Source of the DNA: Clostridiales bacterium
GTDB lineage: Bacteria > Bacillota > Clostridia > Oscillospirales > Oscillospiraceae
DNA length: 55,965 nucleotides
Direction: 5' to 3'
Assembly (NCBI GenBank): GCA_021205695.1
Contig: JAJPXB010000036.1
Span: 1 to 55,965 of the forward strand
The translations under genes were made by a program, and so were the position numbers. Below are positions 48,996 through 55,965 of this stretch, piece by piece; positions within the stretch are counted from its first letter, which is position 1, and every line of letters starts with the position of its first letter. Under the pieces are notes generated by a model that had not been told where the DNA came from, searched no databases, and saw only the letters and a program-made list of their open reading frames with translations.

Positions 48996-50468
48996 TTATT
49001 GATTTGCTGTCACATAACGCTGTTTGGGGCTGCGTGGAGTATCCGGTAGTGTTAACTGAATTGCGCCCGCTTGAACCAGTGGATTCAGATAACGATGGAG
49101 TGCATACTGACCAGAGGGGATTTCCAGAAACTCAATTATTTCTGCACGGCTTCTTGGCGTGCGGCAAAATTCCAGTAGTCCCTTGTCGTCCCGAATTTGT
49201 ACGGACGGAACGGTTACATCCGCAGGGGTCTGGACAGACACATCCTCTGCCTTATGATATAACACAACCTTAAATTGTCCACGAGAATCTACAAATAATG
49301 GCTCTGGAAGGGATTGCGCATTCATTGCGTATCGTATCGTTGGGATACCAGAATAACGGTTTTCGGCCTTTCCCAGGGTCTCCATTGCAGTAACCAGCAC
49401 CGGGTTTCGCGTATCCGGTTGCACATGACCCAACTGGTCAACAGTGAGTCGCCCATATAATCCGCCGGGGTTGATAACTTCCATCCGGTCTGCATACATC
49501 ACCAGTTGAATTGGCATACCCTCCGTGTGGATGCTGTAATCCCGGTGTATGAGTGCGTTCAGCACTGTTTCACGAACGGCATCCATAGGATACTGCGGCA
49601 AGTCAATTCTTGCCCCAGTCTTTTTATCTATTTTTGTAGCAGTCCTCATATTTTTTCGCACAAATGCCAGTGCACCTTCCAACATATCCGGAAGTGTTCC
49701 TTCAATACGTTTTGTGTCTGTAAATCGGTTTCCGGACGAATCAACCTCCCCTATTTCACGACCTGGCACACAGGTCGCAATAATACTGAGTTGCGGGAAA
49801 TAGGCTTGGGGATAAACACCGAATAGCAGGAGCGCTGCCAATGTGATTTGATTCTGTTTTGTAATTCCGGTAAGTTCATATAACTGCTCCAAAGAAGAAA
49901 GCGCAAGATTTGGCCGTTCTGCTTTTTTGCGTGAAAGGTATTCCTCTAAGCTGGTTTGATCCAGAACGGTTATGGAGGCACGTTCCACGATTCGGACGTC
50001 ATCCTGGTATTTTTTTCGGAATGCTTCGTAGCTGTATACCTCATATTCCGTCATTCGCTTATCTGCATCTCCAACACGGATATAGGAACCCTGCAATCTG
50101 CCTTTGGCGGTTTTGAAGCAGGGCCTGTCTGCCACGTCAACAGGCGGGATTTCCGCTGAAACAAATACCATATCCTCTTCATCGCATACGGTGAAAATCG
50201 GCCGTACTACCGGCGTCATCTGTTCGCAGTACTCCATGACCTTCTTTTGAAGGTCTTGCGCATTATATACCCCCACCTTGGCAAACCCACTCTTTTCGTC
50301 CAGACCAAAGACAAATGTTCCTCCACTGTTTTGATTGGAAAAAGAAGAAATCGTGTCATACAACTTCTCAGGGCATCCGTAGTGAGCGGCCTTTACTTCT
50401 GTTGTCTGTGCTTCGCAGCCCCGCCGCTGGATGGACTGGATTAAATCGTGAAGCTCTTTTTCAACCAT
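48996..50468 (-). CDS. AlbA_2 (Schlafen-type) domain regulator or ATP-binding protein
   Basis: A 490-residue protein. Residues 1-125 are an AlbA_2 domain (starts MVEKELHDLIQSIQRRGCEA; core NSGGTFVFGLDEKSGFAKVGVY), the middle is a GHKL-like region with NALIHRDYSIHTEG and PGGLYG, and the C-terminus is a winged helix (SRAEIIEFLEIPSGQYALHRYLNPLV). Such proteins are often annotated as ATP-dependent helicase-like or transcriptional regulators; some Schlafen-type proteins act in defence. ATG 50468 follows AGGAGG by 6 bases. It is the only minus-strand ICE gene, AT-richer than its neighbours, which points to cargo. Confidence 0.8.
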   Translation of the reverse strand: MVEKELHDLIQSIQRRGCEAQTTEVKAAHYGCPEKLYDTISSFSNQNSGGTFVFGLDEKSGFAKVGVYNAQDLQKKVMEYCEQMTPVVRPIFTVCDEEDMVFVSAEIPPVDVADRPCFKTAKGRLQGSYIRVGDADKRMTEYEVYSYEAFRKKYQDDVRIVERASITVLDQTSLEEYLSRKKAERPNLALSSLEQLYELTGITKQNQITLAALLLFGVYPQAYFPQLSIIATCVPGREIGEVDSSGNRFTDTKRIEGTLPDMLEGALAFVRKNMRTATKIDKKTGARIDLPQYPMDAVRETVLNALIHRDYSIHTEGMPIQLVMYADRMEVINPGGLYGRLTVDQLGHVQPDTRNPVLVTAMETLGKAENRYSGIPTIRYAMNAQSLPEPLFVDSRGQFKVVLYHKAEDVSVQTPADVTVPSVQIRDDKGLLEFCRTPRSRAEIIEFLEIPSGQYALHRYLNPLVQAGAIQLTLPDTPRSPKQRYVTANQ

Positions 50469-50513
50469 GCTGCTGCCTCCTGTCATTGCTATAATAACTG
50501 CATCTTTTCTCTT

Positions 50514-50542
50514 ATGATAACACGCGGAGCCAAAGAAGTAAA
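50514..50542 (-). promoter_or_regulatory. Promoter of the AlbA_2 gene
   Basis: Minus-strand TTTACT and TATCAT with 17-base spacing, 45 bases before the start. The operator-like repeats begin 5 bases upstream of the -35. Confidence 0.5.
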
Positions 50543-50547
50543 GAAGA

Positions 50548-50628
50548 AACATAAGAAAAGCTTCGACAATTTCTTATGTTCTTCTCTGAATTTGTTATGT
50601 TTCTCCCAGAACACAACAAGAACATAAG
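50548..50628. repeat. Four CTTATGTT/AACATAAG sites, candidate operator array
   Basis: AACATAAG at 50548 and 50621, CTTATGTT at 50573 and TTATGTT at 50595. The outer pair of the last three forms an 11-bp perfect inverted repeat (CTTATGTTCTT with AAGAACATAAG). The array lies between the AlbA_2 gene and topB, next to the AlbA_2 promoter, and is a likely binding site of that regulator. Most of the 295-base gap 50469-50763 is explained by this. Confidence 0.65.
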
Positions 50629-50763
50629 ACGGTTCTTCATTTACAGACAGCTTGCCATTGCAGACTTTCATATAAAACCGAATCCACGAACATAGCAGTC
50701 TTGAACGTCCCCGTTTTAAGGCTGCGTTTCTTTTGCTCAAAATCAGGGAGGAGTGTGTTGCCT

Positions 50764-52839
50764 ATGAGCAAATTGGTCATCTGTGAGAAACCGTCAGTCG
50801 CCATGAGCATTGCAAAGGTGTTGGGCACAAAGGAAAGACGGGACGGCTATCTGGAAAGTAGCGATTACGTCGTCAGTTGGTGCATCGGCCATCTGGTGGA
50901 GCTGGCTGCACCAGGGAGCTATGATGAGCGCTATGCGAAATGGCGCAAAGAGGATCTGCCTATTCTGCCCCGTCAGTGGCAATATCAGGTATCCTCGGCT
51001 ACGAAGAAGCAGTTCGGGATTCTCCGCCAGCTTATGAATCGGGCAGATGTGGAAAGCCTGATCTGCGCCACAGACGCCGGGCGTGAAGGTGAGCTGATTT
51101 TCCGGTTGGCCTACCACCAGTGCGGCTGTACCAAGCCCTTTGAACGGCTCTGGATCTCCAGTATGGAGGACAGCGCTATTCGGGATGGTTTCGCCAGCCT
51201 CCGTCCGGGAAGTGAATATGACGCTTTGTATGAAGCTGCCCTCTGCCGGGAACGTGCCGACTGGCTGGTCGGTATCAACGCTACCCGGCTTTTTTCCTGT
51301 CTGTATCGGCAGACGCTGAACGTGGGTCGAGTCATGACGCCCACGCTGGGGATGGTCGTGCAGCGGGAGGCTGCCATCAGCGCTTTTGTGCCAGAGCCAT
51401 TCTACACGGTGCGGCTACTTGCGGACGGCTGCGAAGCGTTGAGTGACCGTTTCACAGAAAAATCTGCGGCAGTTGCCTTGCGGGACGCCTGCAAAAAGGA
51501 GATGCAGACCGTGGTGAAAACGGTAGTACGCAAAGAGAAGCAGGAGAAGCCTCCTGCCCTCTATGACCTGACTACGCTTCAGCGGGACGCCAACCGGCTG
51601 CTGGGATTCACGGCACAACAGACGCTCACCTACCTACAGTCGCTGTACGAGCGAAAACTGGCAACGTACCCCCGAACAGACAGCCGCTATCTGACGGAGG
51701 ATATGGCGGAGACGCTGCCGGGGCTGGTTTCTCTCACCGCCGCCGCATTCGATTTGGATGGGAGCCTCCCCGTTCATGCGGCACAGGTGATTGACAGCAA
51801 AAAGGTCAGTGACCACCATGCCGTTATTCCCACCCGTGAATTGCAGAATTGCAATTTTGCGGCGATGCCCAAGGGGGAATTTGCAGTTTTGCAACTGATC
51901 TCTGCCCGGCTGCTCTGCGCCGTTGGTGAGCCTTACCGCTATGCGGAGACTACCGTGGAATTGGAGTGCGCCGGTCAGGTGTTTACAGCTAAGGGAAGAA
52001 CAGTTCTGGATGAGGGCTGGAAAGCGGTAGAGAAGCGTTTCTTCCCCAACAAGGTCGAGAAGCAAGCCCCTGTTTTGCCTGAATTGAGTATGGATGGCAC
52101 TCTGCCTATTGCCAGTGTGGACGTGAAAGAGGGCAAAACCTCCCCGCCGAAACACTTCACGGAAGATTTGCTCTTGCAGGCGATGGAGACTGCCAGCGCA
52201 GACGAGTTCCCCGATGAGGCCGAGCGCAAGGGCATTGGCACCCCGGCCACCCGTGCGGGCATCATCGAAAAGCTGGTGCAAAAGGGCTTTCTGGAGCGAC
52301 AAGGCAGCGGAAAGGTCAAAAATCTGTTGCCCACGGACAAGGGAAAAGCTCTGATCACGGTCACACCAGAACAGCTCCAGTCCCCGTCCATGACTGCGGA
52401 ATGGGAGGAAAAGCTGGTGCAGATCGAACACGGAGCGTATGCACCGGAGGCGTTTATGGAGGAGATCACCGGCATGGTGACAGAGTTAGTACAGAATTAT
52501 GAAGTCGTGAAAGGAGCGCAGGTGCTTATGCCTGAAAGAAATGTGATTGGGAACTGCCCTCACTGTGGGGCCGAGGTGATAGACCGTCAGAAGGGCTGGT
52601 TCTGTGCGAACCGCCAGTGCCGTTTTGTTCTCTGGAAGGACAACGCCTATTTCAACAAAATCGGCAAACACCTGACGAAGCAGATGGCGGAGAAGTTGCT
52701 CCGGGACAGGCGCATCCGGGTCAAGGACTGTGTGAGCCAGCGGACGGGCAAGACGTATAACGCCACCGTGCTGTTGTCAGCTGAGGAGGATGGACGTGCT
52801 GTGTTCAGCATGGAGTTTGAGAATGGAGGCGGGAAATGA
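50764..52839 (+). CDS. topB: DNA topoisomerase III of the ICE
   Basis: A 691-residue type IA topoisomerase. The TOPRIM part starts KLVICEKPSVAMSIAKVLG and has ATDAGREGELIFRL; the catalytic Tyr (about 302) is in TYPRTDSRYL. The C-terminus ends with a zinc ribbon (CPHCGAEV, CANRQC). ICE-borne TopB enzymes are thought to relax or decatenate transferring DNA. ATG 50764 follows GGGAGGAG by 11 bases. The stop overlaps the next start (ATGA). Confidence 0.95.
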   Translation: MSKLVICEKPSVAMSIAKVLGTKERRDGYLESSDYVVSWCIGHLVELAAPGSYDERYAKWRKEDLPILPRQWQYQVSSATKKQFGILRQLMNRADVESLICATDAGREGELIFRLAYHQCGCTKPFERLWISSMEDSAIRDGFASLRPGSEYDALYEAALCRERADWLVGINATRLFSCLYRQTLNVGRVMTPTLGMVVQREAAISAFVPEPFYTVRLLADGCEALSDRFTEKSAAVALRDACKKEMQTVVKTVVRKEKQEKPPALYDLTTLQRDANRLLGFTAQQTLTYLQSLYERKLATYPRTDSRYLTEDMAETLPGLVSLTAAAFDLDGSLPVHAAQVIDSKKVSDHHAVIPTRELQNCNFAAMPKGEFAVLQLISARLLCAVGEPYRYAETTVELECAGQVFTAKGRTVLDEGWKAVEKRFFPNKVEKQAPVLPELSMDGTLPIASVDVKEGKTSPPKHFTEDLLLQAMETASADEFPDEAERKGIGTPATRAGIIEKLVQKGFLERQGSGKVKNLLPTDKGKALITVTPEQLQSPSMTAEWEEKLVQIEHGAYAPEAFMEEITGMVTELVQNYEVVKGAQVLMPERNVIGNCPHCGAEVIDRQKGWFCANRQCRFVLWKDNAYFNKIGKHLTKQMAEKLLRDRRIRVKDCVSQRTGKTYNATVLLSAEEDGRAVFSMEFENGGGK

Positions 52840-53729
52840 GCGATAAGCCTTTGGAAACGGCCTGGCTGGTAGGCGATTCGAATTTCCTGCACCTGAAAGA
52901 AAGCACTGATGGCTTTTCCTATGAGGTCTTTCACACCGGTCAGCCGAGAAAGGTTGCGGCCGGCCAGATCTCCGTCCAGCAGGTTGAGAAATCACCCATC
53001 CGCAGCCCCTTGGCGGCGGCAAGGACGCTGGCCATTGCAGAGGCCAGGCTGAACGGTGGACGTGTTGCCCGGGTCTCTGTTAATATGCTGGAGAGGTTTG
53101 TGGATTCGGACGTTCGCAGACGGCGTATTTGGGAACCGGAGACCCTTCCTGACAACGATATTCGCTTTATCACCAGCGATTACAGGGAGTTGTTCCGCAT
53201 TCCGAATGGCGGCACGATTCTGGTGGATTACCCTGACCGGCACTTCGCCGCCCGCTGTGAGCATCTGGACGATTACCACACCCGTATCAACGGTGAGGTG
53301 TTCCACATCTGCCAGTTTGCCGAGCTGTTAGAGCGTAACGGCGGCACCTGCCGCCCAGAGCCGGAGCTGCTGCGGGATGAAGCGGCATGGCGGCTGGGGC
53401 CTAAGAACTACTTGACCGTCCAGGCCTGCGAAGGCGGCTGGGATTATTCGATCTATGACCAGTCCTTCCATGCTGTAGGCGGAGGACAGCTTGACCGTCC
53501 GGAACTCTCCATACTGGAAGCCCGTGACGCCATTCTGCTGGACAACGGGATGCAAAACCGGAGTCGGACGCAGGTAAGCTATGAATTTGTGACGGAGAAG
53601 GCGGAAGCTGTAGAGGAACGTGAGGGGGCTGCTAAGCGGGAATCCGTGTTAGGCCAGCTTTCCACCTTGAAGGAAATAGCGCCGGAACCAAAACCCGGCA
53701 GCAAAAGAAGTCAGGAGGCCAGCTTATGA
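52836..53729 (+). CDS. LPD28-like polyvalent accessory protein
   Basis: A 297-residue protein of the kind found next to topB in these ICEs. The middle part (about 120-170: FRIPNGGTILVDYPDRHFAARCEHLDDY, split, then FHICQFAELLERNG) resembles the LPD28 domain of large polyvalent proteins; I hold that with moderate certainty. A charged tail follows. It is coupled to topB and to the next gene by ATGA overlaps. It presumably helps the incoming element in the new host; no activity is known. Confidence 0.7.
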   Translation: MSDKPLETAWLVGDSNFLHLKESTDGFSYEVFHTGQPRKVAAGQISVQQVEKSPIRSPLAAARTLAIAEARLNGGRVARVSVNMLERFVDSDVRRRRIWEPETLPDNDIRFITSDYRELFRIPNGGTILVDYPDRHFAARCEHLDDYHTRINGEVFHICQFAELLERNGGTCRPEPELLRDEAAWRLGPKNYLTVQACEGGWDYSIYDQSFHAVGGGQLDRPELSILEARDAILLDNGMQNRSRTQVSYEFVTEKAEAVEEREGAAKRESVLGQLSTLKEIAPEPKPGSKRSQEASL

Positions 53730-54034
53730 GCCGCCGGGGGCTGACTCTGGCAGAGCAGGAGACCATTCTGCTGTGGGACAATGAACTGGACACGGCCAAC
53801 GTCTACACCCATGATGCCCGCCTGATCGCTAAGCTGAAAGAGCTGTCCGAAAAGTATCCGGAACAATTCAAGCTGGAGCGCCGGGGGCCGCACCGTGCAG
53901 TCACCTATACGGTGCCGAAATGGTGTATCACCATCCGCACCCCGTACAGCGAGGAGCGCCGTCAGCAGCAGATTCAGGAGGCCGCAGAGAACGGCAGCCC
54001 ATTCAAAGAGGAGGATACTTATGCCGAAAATTGA
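53726..54034 (+). CDS. Small conserved ICE protein of unknown function
   Basis: A 102-residue protein (starts MSRRGLTLAEQETILLWDNE). The first part is helical, with a DAEQE-like acidic pattern; the middle (YPEQFKLERRGPHRAVTYTVPKWCITIR) is beta-rich. No catalytic motif is seen. It overlaps its neighbours at both ends (4 and 14 bases), so it belongs to the topB operon. Proteins of this size and order recur in related elements. Function unknown. Confidence 0.7.
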   Translation: MSRRGLTLAEQETILLWDNELDTANVYTHDARLIAKLKELSEKYPEQFKLERRGPHRAVTYTVPKWCITIRTPYSEERRQQQIQEAAENGSPFKEEDTYAEN

Positions 54035-54620
54035 GAAGTGGGATGAAGTGAACGGTGCCTCTGCGGAAAACCGCATGGAGGCATTTCTGGAGAGCGCTAC
54101 AGATTCCTATGCCATCATGCAGCTCCGGCGCACGGATGAGACAGCACAAGACCGTTTTATGAACTATGACTGGCTGGAACGCAGCGGCAGAGTGCCGGAA
54201 ATCGACCATTATGAGGTGGTTTATGTAGGGGATCTGTCTCACACCGCCGACCTGAACGCCATGCTGGAGGGGCTGTATGTACAATTCAATGTGGCCAGAC
54301 CCGAAGATTTTCGTGGTCATAGTCTTTCTGTCAGCGACATTGTGGCTCTGCGCCAAAATGGTGTGGTAAGCTGTCACTATGTGGATTCCGTCGGATTCCG
54401 GGAGCTGCCTGGCTTTTTGCAGCCGGAGAACTATCTGCGGAATGCGGAAATGGCGGTGGAGGATGATTTGTCTATGTTGGACGGTATAATCAACAACGGC
54501 TCGAAGAAGCCTGCCCGGGACGAGCGGCCTTCTGTACTGGAACAGCTCAAACAGGAACGGGACCGCCCGGCAGAACCGCCCAAACGTGCTGCCAGAACCG
54601 TCGATGACAGGGAGATTTGA
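54021..54620 (+). CDS. YodL/DUF4316 domain protein
   Basis: A 199-residue protein with a YodL-type segment (residues 30-85: YAIMQLRRTDETAQDRFMNY and HYEVVYVGDL) and a DUF4316-like part (about 90-140: FNVARPEDFRGHSLSVSDIV, then SCHYVDSVGFRELPGF). A charged tail (PSVLEQLKQERDRP) is shared in style with the LPD28-like protein. GAGGAGG precedes ATG 54021. Both domains are polyvalent-protein pieces found across ICEs and phages, with unknown function. Confidence 0.8.
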   Translation: MPKIEKWDEVNGASAENRMEAFLESATDSYAIMQLRRTDETAQDRFMNYDWLERSGRVPEIDHYEVVYVGDLSHTADLNAMLEGLYVQFNVARPEDFRGHSLSVSDIVALRQNGVVSCHYVDSVGFRELPGFLQPENYLRNAEMAVEDDLSMLDGIINNGSKKPARDERPSVLEQLKQERDRPAEPPKRAARTVDDREI

Positions 54621-54623
54621 GAG

Positions 54624-54830
54624 ATGAACTTTACCCAGGAGGAGCTTCTTCTGATGATGCTCTACAGTCCCGGCAGCCGGTTGGGGCTGGCAGAGGCGCT
54701 CATAGCAATGCGGGCGCAGCTTGCCCCAGATGAGGCGGAACTGGCTGCGCTGACCGATTCGGTGCTGACCAAGCTGGAAGCGATGAGCGACGCCGCCTTT
54801 GACCGACTTGACCTGTACCGTGATTTTTAA
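54624..54830 (+). CDS. Transposon-transfer assisting (TTRAP-type) protein
   Basis: A 68-residue helical protein (starts MNFTQEELLLMMLY) that fits the TTRAP family, which is defined by its place in conjugative transposons. It contains two or three helices, with an acidic middle (LAPDEAELAALTDSVLTKL). It lies 3 bases after the YodL-type gene and 17 bases before the large protein gene. How it assists transfer is not established. Confidence 0.8.
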   Translation: MNFTQEELLLMMLYSPGSRLGLAEALIAMRAQLAPDEAELAALTDSVLTKLEAMSDAAFDRLDLYRDF

Positions 54831-54847
54831 GAGATTGGAGGTATGCT

Positions 54848-55965
54848 ATGGCTTCAAAGATGCAGTATTACCGCCAGATGGCGGAGGATATGGCGGGGGA
54901 AGTCACCAGCAGTTTGCAGGCGTGGACAGGTTTTCTGACCACTGCGGGGCGGCTTTATAAGTATCCCTACGTAGACCAGCTCATGATCTTCGCCCAGCGC
55001 CCGGAGGCTACCGCCTGCGCTGAATATGACCTGTGGAATGATCGCATGAACCGCTATGTGAAGCGTGGGACAAAGGGGATCGCCCTTATTGACAACAGCG
55101 GCGATTACCCCCGCCTGCGGTATGTCTTTGATGTATCGGACACGGGTACCCGGCAAAACTCACGCCCGGTGCCGACCTGGTCAATGCAGCCAGAGTATGA
55201 GCAGCCGGTACAGGATGCGCTTGCAAAGACGTTTGAGGTGTCCCCGGTTGCCCCGTTAGATGTCCAGCTTGAAAATGTGGCGAATGGGCTGGCCATGGAC
55301 TATTGGCAGGAACACGGTGATGCAGAGCTGGCCGACATCGTTGCAGATAGCTTTCTGGAGGAGTATGATGATGACAACAGGAGGATGTCCTTCCTCAATG
55401 CCGCCACGGTCAGCATCAAGTATCAACTCCTCACCAGAATGGTGAATGACCCGGACAGCTACTTTGACCAGGAGGATTTTACCCCCGTCTTTGACTACAA
55501 CACCCGTAAGGCAGCCAACGCCCTGGGAACAGCGGTCAGTGAAAGTGCCAGCCGTGTGTTCCGGGTAATCGAGATCACCATCCGAAACTATGAACGCACA
55601 AAAGCGCAGGAAAGGAGCCAGAGCTATGAAGAACGAACTGACCTACACCCAGAACGGGGATTACCTGATTCCCAACATCCAGCTCAGCGTGACGGAGCGC
55701 AGGCCGCTGGGCAAGTACGGCAGGATGCGCCGGACGTTCCTCCAGGAGCATCGCCCGATCCTGTACAACGACCTGGTGTTGACAGAGGAACTGTTCCCCC
55801 ACCTGTGGGAGATTCAGGAGACGGCCACCCGGTGTATGGAGCAGACGATGCAGGAGTTGCTGGAGAAGAACCCCGCCCCGGACAAGCGGGCGCAGCAGAT
55901 GGCCTGGGTTCAGCACATGAACAGCCTGAAGGCCCAGGCGGAGGAGATCGTGCTGACGGAGCTGG
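54848..55965 (+). CDS. Start of a very large helicase/polyvalent ICE protein (3' end outside)
   Basis: The frame is open from ATG 54848 (GGAGG 7 bases upstream) to the window end, 372 codons. The first part (KMQYYRQMAEDMAGEVTSSLQAWTGFLTTAGRLYKYPYVDQL, split) matches the N-terminus of the 2,000-3,000-residue ICE proteins that carry antirestriction-like, methyltransferase and SNF2-helicase domains. From about residue 258 on the sequence turns into a Gly/Pro/Asp/Gln/Arg-rich linker, likely disordered. That part is read in a second frame as TnpV. Helicase domains would lie downstream, outside the window. Confidence 0.8.
   Translation, partial: MASKMQYYRQMAEDMAGEVTSSLQAWTGFLTTAGRLYKYPYVDQLMIFAQRPEATACAEYDLWNDRMNRYVKRGTKGIALIDNSGDYPRLRYVFDVSDTGTRQNSRPVPTWSMQPEYEQPVQDALAKTFEVSPVAPLDVQLENVANGLAMDYWQEHGDAELADIVADSFLEEYDDDNRRMSFLNAATVSIKYQLLTRMVNDPDSYFDQEDFTPVFDYNTRKAANALGTAVSESASRVFRVIEITIRNYERTKAQERSQSYEERTDLHPERGLPDSQHPAQRDGAQAAGQVRQDAPDVPPGASPDPVQRPGVDRGTVPPPVGDSGDGHPVYGADDAGVAGEEPRPGQAGAADGLGSAHEQPEGPGGGDRADGA
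55626..55965 (+). CDS. tnpV: TnpV protein, encoded within the large protein gene (3' end outside)
   Basis: An open frame of 113 codons from ATG 55626 to the window end, +1 relative to the gene it overlaps. The product (starts MKNELTYTQNGDYLIPNIQL) has the TnpV signature LGKYGRMRRTFLQEHRPILY, then LFPHLWEIQETATRCMEQTM, and near the end MNSLKAQAEEIVLTEL. It has its own ribosome site, GGAG 8 bases upstream. TnpV is a small protein of conjugative and mobilisable transposons, without known activity. The stop codon is not visible; by family length it should come within a few codons. Confidence 0.75.
   Translation, partial: MKNELTYTQNGDYLIPNIQLSVTERRPLGKYGRMRRTFLQEHRPILYNDLVLTEELFPHLWEIQETATRCMEQTMQELLEKNPAPDKRAQQMAWVQHMNSLKAQAEEIVLTEL

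Larger units (their letters stand above)
32862..55965 (+). mobile_element. Integrative conjugative element, left part (continues past the window)
   Basis: From the tRNA fragment onward almost every gene belongs to the Firmicute ICE family with PcfB, VirD4, Maff2, PrgI, VirB4, NlpC/P60, DUF4315 and DUF4366 genes, followed by TopB, TTRAP-type, large helicase and TnpV genes. All are on the plus strand except one regulator at 48996-50468. Relaxase, integrase and the right attachment site are not in the window. The mating genes appear intact, so transfer ability is possible but cannot be judged without the rest. Confidence 0.88.

Noticed and set aside
1..55965. CRISPR array or IS element
   Set aside because: No regularly spaced identical repeats and no transposase gene were seen; TnpV is an accessory protein, not a transposase.

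Overview
The window is high-GC DNA from a spore-forming Firmicute. The gene families and their style (spmA/spmB, an alpha/beta SASP, BMP-type nucleoside importer, GHKL/LytTR two-component systems, strong GGAGG ribosome sites) fit the Oscillospiraceae, close to the Flavonifractor/Lawsonibacter/Pseudoflavonifractor group. The genus is inferred from gene content, not from any search.

Chromosomal part, about 1-32.8 kb. It opens with the 3' end of a fibronectin-III repeat surface protein. Next come a CD1247-type zinc-ribbon protein, elongation factor P, an AbrB-type regulator and a polysaccharide deacetylase split by a frameshift. These are followed by spmA-spmB, hemW, and a two-gene DNA-repair operon (TIGR03916/TIGR03915 type) whose promoter carries two SOS-box-like sites. 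A spore SASP and a thioredoxin reductase/thioredoxin operon follow. At 11.45-11.66 kb there is a short scar made of a tRNA 3'-like piece plus a hairpin segment that recurs at the left end of the mobile element 21.6 kb further on. A BMP lipoprotein plus ABC importer operon diverges from psuK and psuG, suggesting pseudouridine or nucleoside salvage, and pepF follows. From 21.8 to 32.6 kb lies an unusual island: two glycoside hydrolase family 3 proteins, one with reversed domain order and membrane anchors at both ends, flank two divergent, paralogous GHKL-kinase/LytTR-regulator pairs and a small, very acidic lipoprotein. A tandem direct repeat just upstream of the lipoprotein promoter is a candidate LytTR operator.

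Mobile part, about 32.86 kb to the end. An integrative conjugative element (ICE) is inserted at the 3' end of a tRNA gene, probably tRNA-Ala(CGC). From left to right it carries a replication/maintenance module (HTH protein, DnaC-like ATPase, ParB-like protein), the mating apparatus (PcfB, VirD4, Maff2, TrbL/VirB6-like, PrgI, VirB4, NlpC/P60 hydrolase, DUF4315, DUF4366), a toxin-antitoxin remnant, and an inverted AlbA_2 regulator with its own operator array. It continues with topoisomerase III, several polyvalent-type accessory proteins, a TTRAP-type protein, and the start of a very large helicase/polyvalent protein. TnpV is encoded in another frame inside that last gene. Relaxase, integrase and the right end lie outside the window. 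Three terminator-like hairpins interrupt the ICE genes, several ICE genes start with TTG, and the VapC-like toxin is broken.
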